Origin: Symsagittifera roscoffensis
Taxonomy: Eukaryota; Xenacoelomorpha; Acoela; Convolutidae
Assembly: GCF_963678635.1 (NCBI RefSeq)
Contig: NC_087066.1
Span: forward strand, 49,285,581 to 49,349,580
Length of the DNA: 64,000 nucleotides
Reading direction: 5' to 3'
In this document: positions 27,731 to 38,924 of the stretch, in pieces
How the letters are laid out: each line of letters starts with the position of its first letter
Numbering within the stretch: the first letter of the stretch is position 1
Position numbers and translations under genes: made by a program
The notes under the pieces: model-generated
Seen by the model: only the letters and a program-made list of their open reading frames with translations
Database searches by the model: none
Told to the model about the DNA's origin: nothing

Positions 27731-28175
27731 CAGCATAGTGTGTTATTACGAACCTTCTTTTTTTTCCAACCTAATCATTAAAATTGTTCACTTATTTGGA
27801 AATTTCTCTTTAGCATTGGAAAGTTCTCTGTAGCATTGGAAATTTAAAGCATCTGTTATCTGCTTTATTTGCGGCGGCCAATGTGTAGATCCTATTAAAC
27901 TTCCGTGGCTGCGTGATTAGTGTGTGAGACTCTTTTTCTTGACCGCAAGTTCGAAATCTCAGAGGTAGCCGATTTTTATAAAACTAATTCGAGGCGTATT
28001 ACCAATTTTTTTTGGTAATAAGCCTCGAATTAGGGACTCTTTTCCCTCTTTTCAATCCTCAATGATTCAATAAAGAGCAGTAAGATCTTGGGTTTTAAAT
28101 TTTTTTTGCGCTTTCTAGAGCTGCTTTTTGTCGTGCTCTCGCAAGTGTTTGCGAAGCAAAGTTTCGCCTTTGTAT
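27731..28175 (+). repeat. tRNA-derived SINE, copy 1
   Basis: Starts at the shared head CAGCATAGTGTGTTATTACG, has a tRNA-like A box (CGTGGCTGCGTGATTAGTG) and a degenerate B box (AAGTTCGAAATCTC), then the family's ACTAATTCGAGGC segment and the tail GTGTTTGCGAAGCAAAGTTT. Five other copies share these blocks. Compared with the others it carries an extra inverted copy of the CTAATTCGAGGC segment. Confidence 0.8.
27984..28035. repeat. 22-bp hairpin inside SINE copy 1
   Basis: CTAATTCGAGGCGTATTACC and its inverted partner GGTAATAAGCCTCGAATTAG flank a T-rich loop, with one mismatch in 22 pairs. The left arm is normal SINE sequence, so the right arm is a local inverted duplication. Confidence 0.85.
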
Positions 28176-28249
28176 ATATAGTCAATTGCGGGCTTTACTA
28201 TCTCGCCACGCTGAAGCTTTTTCAGTGTAATGATTTTTGCATGAATTTT

Positions 28250-29939
28250 TTCACGTTTAGCTGTATCGTATATTGCAATGGTCTTTTTCGGTTTTCCAGT
28301 GAGTGTTCCTTTCACCAAGGTTCAAATTAGAGGCCCAATAATAGGATCCTGTCAGATTTTTCCCAGGTTTTGGGAATTTGGGCTCAAATTATGATTCAAC
28401 AAATCATTTTACTTTACGAGATACAGAAAATCTAAATGGGTGGTATCAGGTTACTCAGGGGTTGCAAATCTTACCTCAAATTTGATTTTGAAAAACTGTA
28501 GTCTTCGAGATATGACGTTTTTTATGATTGTTTCAAAAATTTTCAAGAAACAACAATAAAAAAAATTCAAATCTACATCTTGTAGTTGGGATTTGTGAGG
28601 TTGCGAATCTCGCCTCCAGAAATGAATGCTCAAATTTTTTTACTTGTCGAGATATGACGCTTTTTTATGAGTTTTTTTCACAAAAATTTGAAAAAACAGA
28701 TTTGAAAAAAAAAAATTAAAATCCTATAGTTAAATTCTGAGAGGGTACTCTAAAAGGTTGCGAATCTGGCCTCCAAACATGAATTTTCAAGTCATTGTAC
28801 GTTTCGAATCTGAAGTTTTTAATTTTTTGATGATTTTGTCAAAATTTAAAAAAAAAACTCGGATTTGGAAAAGTTTCAAAATTTTGAATTTCCCAATCCT
28901 TTAGTTTGGTACTATGAGGGTACTCTCAGAGGTTGCGAATCTCGCCTCCTCTTTTGACTGCTCAAATCCTTGTATTTTTCGAGAAATGACGTTTTCATGA
29001 TTTTTTCAAAAATTTCCAAAAGATTTAAAAAAGTTCAAAAATTTGAAATTCTCAACCTGTTAACTGAGTACTGTGAGGGTACTCTCATGAATTGCAAATC
29101 TTGCGTCCGAATGCGGCCGCTCAGATGCTTTTAGTTTTCGAGATGTGACATTTCTTAAAATTTTTAAATAATTGAAGATATAAAAATTTTCACTAAATTT
29201 GAAGTTGCTATCTCTAGTGTGGCGCTCTCAAGGTACTCTCAGGGGTTGCGAATCTTGCCACCAAATATGAATATGACTACCCGAATTTTTTGTTTTTATA
29301 ATTTAAAGTTTTTTAAAATAAAACTTTGATTTTAAATATCAAGAAAATTTGAAGTTCTCAGCCTTGTGTTTGGGTACTGTGAGAGCACTCTCAGGGGTTG
29401 CAAAACTTGCGTCCAAATGCGAATGCTCAAGATAAGGACTTTTTTCATTTTTCAAAGAATTTACTAAAAACTTCACAAATTTTGAATCAACTTTTTAGTG
29501 CGACAACCTTTTTGCGAGGGTACTCTCAGAAGTTGCGAATTTTACCACCCAATATGAATGCTCAAATATTCGTTTCCGAGATATGACATTTTTTAATGAA
29601 AAAATGACGTTTAAAAAACTCACTAAATTTAAAATTCCCAACTCTATAGTGGAGAGGATTGCTATCAAGTTACTCTCAGTGCTTGCAAATCTGGCCTCCA
29701 AAGTTCTCTAAAGGTTTTCTAAGTTTTCGAGATTCTTATGGTTTTTGACGTTTTTATGTTTTTTAAATTTGAATTTAATTTTAAAAAAATGGAAAAGAAA
29801 TCATTTTAAAATTTAAATAACCAACCTTATAAATGGATGCTGTCAGAGTACACTCAAAGGTTGCAGATGTTGTTTTCAATATATGCCGTTTCTTATGAGT
29901 CGTCAAAAACTAGAGCACCGGAGGTGCGTTACACGCTAG
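28250..29939 (+). mobile_element. Helitron-like element family A, copy 1
   Basis: The 3' end at 29915-29939 has a short hairpin (GCACC-GGA-GGTGC), then GTTACACG and CTAG followed by T, the signature of a Helitron end (CTRR inserted before T). The body is a ~150-bp minisatellite whose units share GGTACTCTCAGGGGTTGCGAA and a TTTTCGAGATATGACG block. The 5' end is diverged or truncated; similarity to copy 2 begins near 28262 (TATCGTATATTGCAATG). No Rep/helicase gene is present, so it is non-autonomous. Confidence 0.7.
28430..29880 (+). repeat. ~150-bp minisatellite of Helitron family A (copy 1)
   Basis: About ten diverged units, each with a block like ACTCTCAGGGGTTGCGAATC, a block like CTCAAATCTTTTTAGTTTTC, and GAGATATGACGTTTTT. 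Units start near 28450, 28590, 28740, 28915, 29075, 29230, 29385, 29520, 29665 and 29850. Confidence 0.85.
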
Positions 29940-30093
29940 TATATTTTAAAATTGTCATGCCGAGGTCAGCGACTGATGGGCTGACTTTGAACAATGTCTC
30001 ACGGCATGATAAGCCCAGAAGAAAACTAGAAGCCCTATAAACAAAACTAGCTTTAAGAGTCTAATTCGCAAATTGTTTCCTTTTTCTTTCCAG

Positions 30094-30398
30094 GTGAATT
30101 GTTTCATCCAGCGACCCATGTTGGGCTTGTATGTGACCAACAACATCGAGAAAAGACCGAATTGTATCCGAGAACCCAAAACTGGTAAAGCATTAACCTT
30201 TTCTATCCCATGTCGCTACACAGAGCAGTTTGAACAATTTGTGCTGGAAACAAATGAGCCATACATGACTATGGATGAGTACGCGGCAGAGTATGGAAGC
30301 GATGGCCCCTGGCTCTCCTACCACTTCCTGGTGGGTCCGGAGGGAGTCGACGAAGGACAGGAAAGTTCTCTGCCTCAAACTTCTTCATCAGGAGCTCG
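30094..30398 (+). CDS. Candidate upstream coding exon B of the kinase locus
   Basis: The acceptor is TTTTTCTTTCCAG. The frame continues from exon A without a phase change and is coding-like (RPMLGLYVTNNIEKRPNC, YTEQFEQFVLETNEPYM, DGPWLSYHFLVGPEG). A donor GTTAGT follows 30398 and leaves two codon bases, exactly the phase required by the acceptor at 32706 of the Wee1 exon. If not spliced, the frame reads to TAA at 30451-30453 and would be a terminal exon of another gene. No domain is recognised. Confidence 0.6.
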
Positions 30399-30969
30399 GT
30401 TAGTTGTTTCTAGTTTCGGCTCCTCCCACCTGCGAGTCTTCTCCCTCTTTTAATTATAATGTTCAGACCGGGTTTTGCATTTGAAACATTGTTCATATAC
30501 AGATTTATAACAGCATAAAGTCACTTAAACTAGAATTTAGAAAGTACCAGTATATTGCCAGATCAGCAAATGAAATTACGTAATTCATTTGGTTTTTCAG
30601 AAGTTCAATAGTATTGGTCTTACCGGCTCTTTTTCCGTCCCCCCGCACCTCACATATGCATCAGTTTTATGTAGTAATGAGGGGTTTTACAAGTTTAAGT
30701 ATGAAGACCAATTATGTTTGTCATAGCCTAATTAGTCCGCATACCAATTTTTGTAACGATCCGATGCGAACAAAATTTACTTGTTAAATTTCGCTGGTGG
30801 GGGAAAAGGAAAAAGAGCCGTCTTACCTGAGCTAGATTTATAAGTTCAAAGTTGCTAGATTTACGAAAAAATTATTTGCAGCGCTCAAATCAAAGTTTTC
30901 TAAACACAGCCACAGGCTGTCTTAAGTACTTTGCAATTAAATTGTAATCGAATATCCGGGAAAGGGCCC

Positions 30970-31840
30970 AAAATTGCTGACTTTTAGCGGAAAACGAAAT
31001 CTATATTGCCTTACTTCAAGAAATTAAACTGAAAAACGAAGTCAGAATTGCAAACACAAGAGTTAAAGAAACTACAGGGGGTGAATGCCTGCTCACGATG
31101 ACTAACCGCATACTAGCATGCCTCCTTACAGTCCGCTTTAAGGCTTGGGTCGAAACAATTAGCCTCAAAAACAAAATTTTGGGCAAATAGGTTTTGGGCA
31201 AACAGATCCACCGCAGACGCAACGCAGATCATAACCCCGAATCAAGAGGACACTGACTATTTGATTAAATATAGAGGAGAAATGGCGAATAAACCAGATG
31301 ATCCAGAAGGTCTACTGCTGGACTTCCGTAAAGTATAACTCAGAGTTAACAAACCGGCGCCGTGGGAAATTTTACGCCGCTACGGCTAGGAAGGAAGTTT
31401 CCTATCAAAATTCAGGGACCTTCACAAGTCAACTACATACTGCATGAAATTAAAAGGCGGAGATAACAATGAATGGCAGCCATACAGAGGTTTACGTAAA
31501 GGGTGCTCTTCGCATTGTCTCTTTAGTATCTTTCACCAAGTTGTAATGCGGCTAGCGGAAAAGTACCGGCTAGAAACTGCCGAAAGTAACAATATGTCAT
31601 TAGGAATTAAACAGAACTAAACAAAGCCGATAAGTTAACAGCGAAGCCGTCACAAATATGTTTTCACTCATTTCATTTGCACATGATACAACCATTCTGG
31701 GAAATTATCAAGAATTTTCTCAAGGCGCTGAAGCCATAAAAGAAAAAATGGAAAAATTCAAGGATCAAAACAACGAAGATAAAGGGGAAACTGCACGAAT
31801 ATCAAACATTTTCTGATCCATTCGTCCTCAAATAATTTTT
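30970..31840 (+). pseudogene. Decayed LINE with endonuclease and RT fragments
   Basis: Plus-strand translation shows an APE-type endonuclease fragment (EIYIALLQEIKLKNEV near 31000), then RT fragments: LLLDFRKV (near 31312), WEILRRYG, YRGLRKGCSSHCLFSIFHQV (near 31480), and SFAHDTTILGNYQEF (near 31675), where the usual FADD active site is FAHD. Stops and frame changes are numerous and a large part between endonuclease and RT is missing. It is not functional. Confidence 0.75.
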
Positions 31841-32608
31841 TTCCATTCCCTCATGAAACAAAATATTTGTCCCAAAAACTTATTTCTTTCACAAATGTTG
31901 AATATGGATTATTTATGATCTATAGTTTTCTTATATGCTTTACAACATGTAATTGTGTAAGTATATATTCGAGCAATAGATTAGTTTTTTTATAAGCTTT
32001 TGAAATGTGGTTTCAGTTCTTTGCTGAGAACTGGAACCTTCTCAAACTTGTTCACTTTTTGCTGCTGCATGTGCTCTGTTCAAAAAGCCTCCAATTATAT
32101 TGGTATTATGGTGACTATAGGAACTTGTCACAGTTATGTGAAGCAACATTATAAAATTGAACAAGTTGAAAAGCATTATAAAAGCCGGATTAAGTAGGCA
32201 CTGTACGACTAGCGAGTTTTTGGACCAAAAATGATTTCAAAAAAATTAGCTTTTAACTGATCAAAAGCAGTCTTATTGGCCGTAACTGTAACATATCTTT
32301 CCGCATTGGTTACCCCTGTCATTTAACACAATCGAGTTTTTTTCCATTATCCACCAATTGTACGAAGTCTTCAATTATTAGGATAGTTTCGTAATCCTAA
32401 TTTTTGTTTTTTTTTAAGATGTAGTTAATTGTTGTAAACCTTGGCTAATGTAAAATATTTCATAATGCTATTTTGGGGCAGCGTTTTGAGATCCTACTGG
32501 GCTCGTTTGCTGTAAACTCGGGGTTAAATTAAAGCGTTTTTTTTTGTAAATAAATGTTCAACTTGCTTTAACTCGTCAGAAATAAAGTCTTTCTTTTTTT
32601 TATTCATG

Positions 32609-32666
32609 GGTGTTAAACATGCAACCTGCTGCTCGATGGAAGTTGTATTAGAATGTTTAACACCCA
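32609..32666. repeat. 13-bp perfect inverted repeat near the Wee1 exon start
   Basis: GGGTGTTAAACAT is followed 30-odd bases later by ATGTTTAACACCC; an inner CAAC/GTTG pair is also possible. It overlaps the first possible ATG (32606) of the open frame and lies 40 bp upstream of the candidate acceptor at 32706. Confidence 0.85.
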
Positions 32667-32706
32667 ACGAGCGCTGGAGTGATTGTGCGTCCAATGTTGA
32701 ATTTAG

Positions 32707-33965
32707 GTTGGCTGCTGCACCCCCTGGAGCGCAATCCGCACCCAGGAAAGCGCCGGTAAAGAGCAGGCTGGGAAATTTGGGATATGAGTCAAATATCGGT
32801 CGACCTACAGTTCCGGGATCGAGCCATAGAGTGGAACCTACTCCCAGAAAACACCAGGCTAAGAGCTTTTTAGGAGTTTCGGGGACTAGGTCACAAGCTG
32901 CGAGTAAATTTGGCCCACCGCAAAGTTTGAATGAAATCGGAGAAGAGCCAGACGGGTTGTCTCCAGAGCAAGATATGGACGCAACTGCCATTGGTATAAA
33001 TTCGGGAGGAGGAGGAAAGTTAGGTTTTAACGGTTCCGACGAGGAGGGTGGTTTTGGAACAGACGATCAGTCTCCATTGAACAGAAAGAGAATGAGAGGA
33101 ACGCTTTCTGACGACAACCACAGTGAGAGAGGCGCAGGGAAGCTGTCATTGATGTCTGATGATGAAGGAACACCTACTGAATTGAAGTCTTTGTCCTCTG
33201 ATGGTGGCAATCACGAAGATGAAGGTGATCTTGCTCCAGGCTATCACGATTCAGACATGGATGAGTTTGATAAGCCGCCACTTTTCCCGCCATCTGACGA
33301 CGAAGGTGACGTGGAGCCTATGCCAGCAGCTTCTCAGAAATCTTCAAAATTTCAGACAAAAATAGGTCTTGCATTTGGTGGCGGGAATCAAAGAAGGCAG
33401 CCAAAGCCAGAAGTGCCTAAGGATGATAAACCACCACTTTTTCCTCCGTCTGACGAGGAAGACGACCTAACAGATTTTGTTCTGACTGACGATGAACACG
33501 TCGCAAAGCCTGTTCCAGCAGCTCCTCAGAAATCTTCAAAATTTCAGGCAAAACAAGGTTTTGATATTGGTGGCGTGAATCGAAGTGTGCAACCAAAGCC
33601 AGAAGTACCTAAGGGCAATAAACAGCCATTTTTTCGGCCGTCTAATGATGAAGACAACATAAAGCGAATGCCGCCACCAGCTCCTACGAAAACTTCCAAA
33701 TTTCAGATGAAGAGAAAGGGGCTTGGTGGCATGAATCAAAGTGTTGGTGGCGGCGTGGATGAAAGTATCGACGGATTTCCCAAAGTTATAAACAAGAACC
33801 CCTTTTGTCCAGATCTAGAGGAGTGCAAAGACGATTCAGGCCTGTTTGTGCAGAGATTCTGTGAAGTCAACAGACGGGCGACCCACTCCAGATATAGTCA
33901 GAGACCGTGCATGACGGTATCAGAAAGTCATTATGCGAGAACTTTTGTCCAAGAGGATAGATTAG
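32707..33965 (+). CDS. wee1: Wee1-like kinase, N-terminal regulatory exon
   Basis: The frame is open from the ATG at 32606. A good acceptor (GTTGAATTTAG) at 32706 suggests that the exon starts at 32707 when joined to exon B, with 32606 as the alternative start. The region is hydrophilic, with SP/TP sites (TVPGSS, VEPTPRK), an acidic GSDEEGGFGTDDQSP segment, and NRKRMR as a possible nuclear signal. It also has three internal repeats of ~55 residues (KPPLFPPSDDEGD ... SSKFQTK ... PKPEVPK). NKNPFCPD and SHYARTFVQEDRLG lead into the kinase domain as in other Wee1 proteins. It ends one base into the Gly codon of the glycine loop (donor GTACTT). Confidence 0.85.
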
Positions 33966-34869
33966 GTACTTTGATTTCTTTTCTCTTCCAATAAGTTCCA
34001 ATGAATAAAGAAAGCTCGAATTATGAAGAGTCGATGAACGTAGTGAAGACTCTTATATAGGTCGCGATTATTTTTTTCTTCGTTTTTCTTTTTGTAAAAG
34101 TATTAAACTATTTGTTCAGGGCCAAATTTATTTTTGCGGTTTGATTTTTGGTTTATTTTTAAGTTAAGTTCGTTTCCTTTCCTAACAGAAAGGCAAACTC
34201 CACTATCGAACAGGAAAAGTGTAAAAGTAAAAAAAAACGTGATCGACTTCTTTTTTCGAAAGTGGAATTTAATTATCAGATGTCCTAGCGAAATAAAAAA
34301 AATACCTTTTGGTCCAGTCTCATCAAATTGGGTCAATTTGATCAAAAAAGTGTCAATCACAAATTGTTTTAAAAATTTGAAGTTCGAAAGTTGAGTTTGT
34401 TATTTTTTGTTTAATTGCGTTTCAAAATTAACGATTTTTTCTGACTACAATTTTGTTTTCGCTCAACAGGTTTCGACCCCAAGTTTGTCGCTTTTGTTGC
34501 CGCTCGGTGAATGATTTCTAATTTTTCAAAGGCTATTGATGAGCTTCATCCGATACAACCTTTTTTTGTTTTCTGTTTTTTTTCCACTGACTATATTGTA
34601 GCAAAATTTGAAGTTTTTTCAAGCTAGTTCAAAGCTAGATATTGTGATCTGCCACAGGTTTTCATCAAAAAAGTTTCAGTTTGAAAATTTCGTCTGTTAT
34701 TTTTTGGCGTTATGTCAATTTTTAGGAGTCGGTGGCTTAGTGTATCGCAAGTGATCCGAAACTCAGCTTCGCCTCGGTTAAACAATGTGCACAATCGTCT
34801 AATTTATGAAACGAGACAGTTATTTCTTTTTTGTAAATTTTGTTGGGCTATAATCAAAGTCTCACATGG

Positions 34870-35127
34870 AAATAATTTAGTCAGCAATTGAATCAATAAT
34901 TTTGGCGTAGTTTTTAATTGACCAAAAAATTCCAAATGTCGTTTTTGGAATAAAATTATGGGCCCGAATTTTGCAACTTAAATTAAACCATATTAAATTT
35001 GCTACAATTCTAAGCAAGTCTTTTCTTCATCACTTTTTTGTCAAAATTTGACCCAATTTGAGAAAAACTTGTTTGAAAATTCACATTTTGTTCATTTTGT
35101 CTAGATAATTTAAATCACCACTGTATA
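34870..35127 (+). mobile_element. One-ended Tc1/mariner-like fragment
   Basis: Ends GATAATTTAAATCACCACTG followed by TA, i.e. a CAGTGGTG terminal repeat next to a TA dinucleotide as in Tc1/mariner elements. About 240 bp upstream of the end are similar to the right arm of the foldback element at 40622-41501. The opposite end is missing. Confidence 0.6.
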
Positions 35128-35168
35128 AATAAAAGCAGTATTTTAAAACTTCAGCGTTGTATTTTTAC

Positions 35169-35545
35169 AGTCAGCGTAGTGTATTAGTACGAACCTTCTT
35201 TTTTTCTAAACTAACGCTAAAAAGTGTTCATAGAAAGTGTAAGTGTTTACTTATTCGGTAGCACCTTTGGTACAATCAGGATTTAGCCCCGGAAATTTCG
35301 CAGCATCTGTTTTCTGCTTTTTTTGTGGCTAGTATTTGTAATGTATTAAGCGTGCGTGACTGATTGGTTAGTGCGTGCGACTCAAAATCTCTAGGTCGCA
35401 GATCGAATCCGAGACGTGGCGGAATTTTTACTAATTCGAGGCTTATTTCTACTTTTTTTGCACTTTATAGAGCTGCTTTTTTCGCGTTCTCGTTAGTGTT
35501 TACGAAGCGAAGTTTCGCTTCTGTGTTAGAATATGAGTTTTGCTG
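35169..35545 (+). repeat. tRNA-derived SINE, copy 2 (best preserved)
   Basis: Head TCAGCGTAGTGTATTAGTAC; A box GATTGGTTAGTGCG; B box AGATCGAATCC at about 35399; then ACTAATTCGAGGC and the tail GTGTTTACGAAGCGAAGTTT. The A-to-B spacing is as expected for a tRNA-derived pol III promoter. It is adjacent to the Tc1-like end. Confidence 0.88.
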
Positions 35546-35939
35546 CATTCTGATAGGTCGAAAGTTCGACTAATTTAGCTAATAACAATTGTCCCCTCTC
35601 TTGAAGGGGGGTAATTGTTAAATAAATCCATGTTTTAACTCAGTTTATCTTGAAATGAATATCAAGTCAGGCGATTTGCAAGTGTAATACAGCCGGTTAC
35701 TAGACGTTTCCCTTCAACTTTGCTTATCAAAACTTTTTTCACATGGTCTTCTCGAACTTTCAACAACAAATACTTATTCGCCAGCATAAGCTAGCTTGAG
35801 CTTGCTTGTACTTAAATAGCCCATCTGTTCGATATTTGTTTTCTTTATCTTGGTTCTTGATTTTCCCATTCACAGTTTTAGTTTTATTCTTTGACATTCG
35901 GCGCGTAAACAAATTGAGAATAGCCCCCTATTTTTGGCG

Positions 35940-36276
35940 GAATGTCGAATTTCAATTTCTACAATTAGACAGCCAATTCTGAGATTGAGGATTGCATCGA
36001 ACGAACAGGTTGTAAGGATCTCCCCTGCATCAGCGGATCCTCCGTCTTTTTAGAGAAAGCGCTACAGACTTGACAAAACGAATATGTTAGGGCTAAGATT
36101 AAGGCTTCAATCGAAAGAAAAGGTATTAGGTATCGGTTACTTCTTAATTTTGGTAGGGCATTCGCTATGTTGAAATAATCTCTGTATTTTCAAAAATTAC
36201 TTATTACCTTTCGCATCAGTAAATATTTTTTAAATGTATCAAACAGGTATCTCAGTTTCAGCTGGGCCATTAGCTG
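35940..36276 (+). mobile_element. Diverged Helitron-like family B copy
   Basis: Contains one unit related to the 172-bp repeat (CGAACAGGTTGTAAGGATCTCC, AAAGCGCTACAGACTTG) and an end block TCAAACAGGTATCTCAG ... CAGCTGGGCC, but the final CTAGT is degenerate (ATTAGCTG). It lies about 230 bp before a Wee1 exon. Confidence 0.5.
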
Positions 36277-36508
36277 TTTTTATTCTAAATTTGAAACTTG
36301 AAAAAAGCTGAGAAATTTTGTCATTTTTTGGCTTCCTTGAGTTCATTGACAGATCAGTTGGTAATGTTTTGTATATACTCATACTTTTTTTGGCTCAAAT
36401 AGTTGCATCGCAAGCTCCACTTCGCCTATGTGTTCGATTGCGTGTGTATCTTCGTGTGCGAAATAGCTATCGGTTTGAATAGTTGCGCTAAATTCGTTTT
36501 TTTTTCAG

Positions 36509-36671
36509 GAGCAGGAAGTTTTGGCGACGTGAACTTGGTTTGGAACAAAATTGACGGGCGGTTCTATGCTGTGAAGATGCTGGATTTTAAGAAAGGCAAC
36601 ATGAGACCCCGAGACTCACTGAAGGAAATCTGGGCTCACGCTGTGTTGGGCCAAAGTATATACATAATAAG
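36509..36671 (+). CDS. wee1: Wee1-like kinase, glycine-loop and helix C exon
   Basis: Acceptor TTTTTTTTTCAG and donor AAG|GTAATG. It encodes GAGSFGDV (glycine loop), FYAVKMLDF with the catalytic Lys, and SLKEIWAHAVLGQ with the helix-C Glu. The wording of this last block is typical of Wee1 kinases. It begins with two bases completing the Gly codon and ends with two bases of an Arg codon. Confidence 0.93.
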
Positions 36672-37083
36672 GTAATGATTAATGAGTAGAGTGGGTTCTT
36701 AATGAGACTCGTGAATCTTCTTTTTTCGCCTCAACCAATTATCACACGGCCTATGTGAGATCCCGCACCCCAGTGCAGTGAGTGTAGGGTAATTGATTTT
36801 TGCAGGAGTCAATAGCGTATTTGAATGCCTTTTAGGTCGATTCAAATAGTTCAACCGGTAAAAATATTTAAGCCGGTGAAGTTGCTAAACAGAGGTCACT
36901 GTTAGTAAACATTCGTTTCTCTTCATGAACATTTTCTGAGTTTTACGGTTAGAAGACACGACTATTTTCCACTCCCCCTAACGCACATTTGAATTTCAGG
37001 TTTGAAAGACTCATTTTAGTTTTGATTATAATAATAATAATAGTAATAATCACAGTTGCTTTGTGCTTTTCTTCTATTTACAT

Positions 37084-37345
37084 TAGCCAGCTTAGTGTTA
37101 TACTACGACTATTCCTTTTTTCAACCTAAATCGCAAATATTTGTGCTTCTTCTGGGGCACCTTTGCAGTATTTGGTAGCATATGCTTTAACATTCGATAA
37201 ATAATAAGCTAACACATTTTTCATCAAATGAACCGAAAAAGCTATTTGCTTAAAACAACAGTGCAATTACAAAAATGTCGTCTCAGAAACTTTACTACTC
37301 AATATATCTGGCATTTTTTTGAAGTGCTTAATTAATAACCTTTGC
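37084..37345 (+). repeat. SINE-related 5' fragment, copy 3
   Basis: Shares the head (AGCTTAGTGTTATACTACGA) and an extended segment with copy 6 (GCTTTAACATTCGA, CATCAAATGAACCGAAAAA). The tRNA-like part is not present. It represents a variant subfamily with a longer 5' body. Confidence 0.65.
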
Positions 37346-37699
37346 GATAAGAGACTTTTTACAGACTTCTCCTGGACTTATTCATTCGCGAGGCTTTTCT
37401 ATTGCACCAGATATTTTGATCATGTTGGCATTATAAATATACGGCCTATTCAAAGTTTGTTTTTATGTTGCTTGTAGTTTTACCAACTCGGTTTGTCGAA
37501 ATTTAATTTTTTATTTTTTTTCCTTTCAATTTTTTTCAAAGTTTAATAGGTTTATATATTTTATATCGGCTTATTGGCCTCATATTGCATCGTTTGATGA
37601 GCGGAAGATTTTTATGTGTTTTGTGTGTGCGTTTTGAGGGAGATGAGTATTTTATTTTATAATAATTTTGAATTTTCCGAATTTTTTATTTTTATTTTC

Positions 37700-38784
37700 G
37701 GCTTGAAGGGTTTCTGCTCAAATATATTTATTTACCGCATGTTAAATATTTCGATAGTAAGTTTTTACATTTGATTGTCTTATTTTTTTGGTTTCTGGAG
37801 TAGATCTAGTTTTTTTGACTTTTCTTAGTTTTGTCGATTAATTTTTTTGACTTGTCGATTAATTTTGACTAAGTTGTGTTAATTTTTTTACACTAAGTTT
37901 GACTAAGTTTTTTGATTGAATGGTTTCGACTGATTTTTTATTGGCTCTGTCAACTTATATTTTACAGTTTCGTATGCCCAAAATTTCCTCTTTGACAAAA
38001 TCAGTTATGAAAGTTTGTGGGGTTGGGTTGTTATTTCTACTTTTTTTGAGATGCTTTAGAATTGTTTTTTTTTGTATAAGTTTTTGTTCGGTAGAAAACT
38101 ACTCATTAGATTTTTAAAGAGGGTGTCAATGGAAATACCGCCTACTCTTCTGTGTTCCTGCATACTCCCCTAGTCTGTTTTTACTTACCCCTCTGTCTAC
38201 AGCCTTGGAAATGTCTGTGGGGGGATATTTGAACCATATTTTGGGTTCTTTTCCGAAAACTACTCTCTCAAATCTGAGATTAATGAGTAGAAGATGTTAT
38301 ATGACCCTTCCTGCGTGAGTACAGCTGCGCTCATATTTTAAACACAAAGTTCTTGGCCTCGGAATCGTCAGATAATTTACTTTTTGACCGTTTTTTTATT
38401 CTTTTTGACTTTCCTCGAAAACTACCCTGCCAATTCATAAGTGTTGAATTGGGAAAACTGGTTTTGGTAGTTTTCTTTACTCAAGTGACCATGACCTTTG
38501 TTTTGCAGAGAAGCGTTATGGTTTCCGGAAAGTTTTTGAACTTTTGTCAGTTTTTGAGAACTTTTTTTTGACTTTTCGTAGAAACTACCCTAAAATCTGA
38601 TATGAAAGGCTCAATCCAAAGAACAGTTGCGATAATCTTTCCTACAGAAGCATCGAATCCAGAAATTTTTGTCAGAACAATGTAATCTCTTTGGGAAGAT
38701 TCCAATGTCTCCAATGTCCCGCATCAATATAACAGTTTTTACTAAACAGCAATCAGCTACTTCCAGTTTTAGCTGGGCCACTAG
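37700..38784 (+). mobile_element. Helitron-like element family B, copy with CTAG end
   Basis: Four degenerate 150-172-bp units marked by GAAAACTAC (near 38094, 38265, 38415, 38580) precede an end with a near-palindrome (CCAGTT-TT-AGCTGG), GCCA and CTAG followed by T at 38785. No coding capacity is seen. The 5' end is not defined. Confidence 0.55.
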
Positions 38785-38924
38785 TGTTTTTTTGAGACGT
38801 ACGAACATTTTGGTTCCTCTAGTTTTTTTTTGTTTCAGTTTTTTTTTCAGTTTTTCAACTGCATAGCATTGGCAATTTCGAAGTATATGTTGCTGCTTCA
38901 TTTGTGATTACTGTTAGTAAGTTT

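Larger units (their letters stand above)
27209..30093 (+). other. Intron between exons A and B
   Basis: Begins GTAATT and ends TTTCTTTCCAG. It contains SINE copy 1 (27731-28175) with a near-perfect 22-bp palindrome, and a Helitron-like element of family A whose ~150-bp repeats fill 28430-29880 and whose 3' end is at 29939. The first ~500 bp show nothing identifiable. Confidence 0.6.
30399..32706 (+). other. Intron or intergenic region before the large Wee1 exon
   Basis: It holds a decayed LINE copy (about 30970-31840), a 13-bp inverted repeat at 32609-32666, and otherwise AT-rich sequence without recognisable content (30454-30960 and 31850-32600). Confidence 0.5.
33966..36508 (+). other. Wee1 intron before the glycine-loop exon
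   Basis: GTACTT to TTTTTCAG. It contains a Tc1/mariner-like end fragment (34870-35127), SINE copy 2 (35169-35545) and a diverged Helitron family B piece (~35940-36276). The segment 33990-34860 is AT-rich without identifiable content. Confidence 0.75.

Noticed and set aside
35340-35420. Functional tRNA gene
   Set aside because: A and B boxes are present, but the sequence cannot form a full cloverleaf and is part of a multi-copy SINE.
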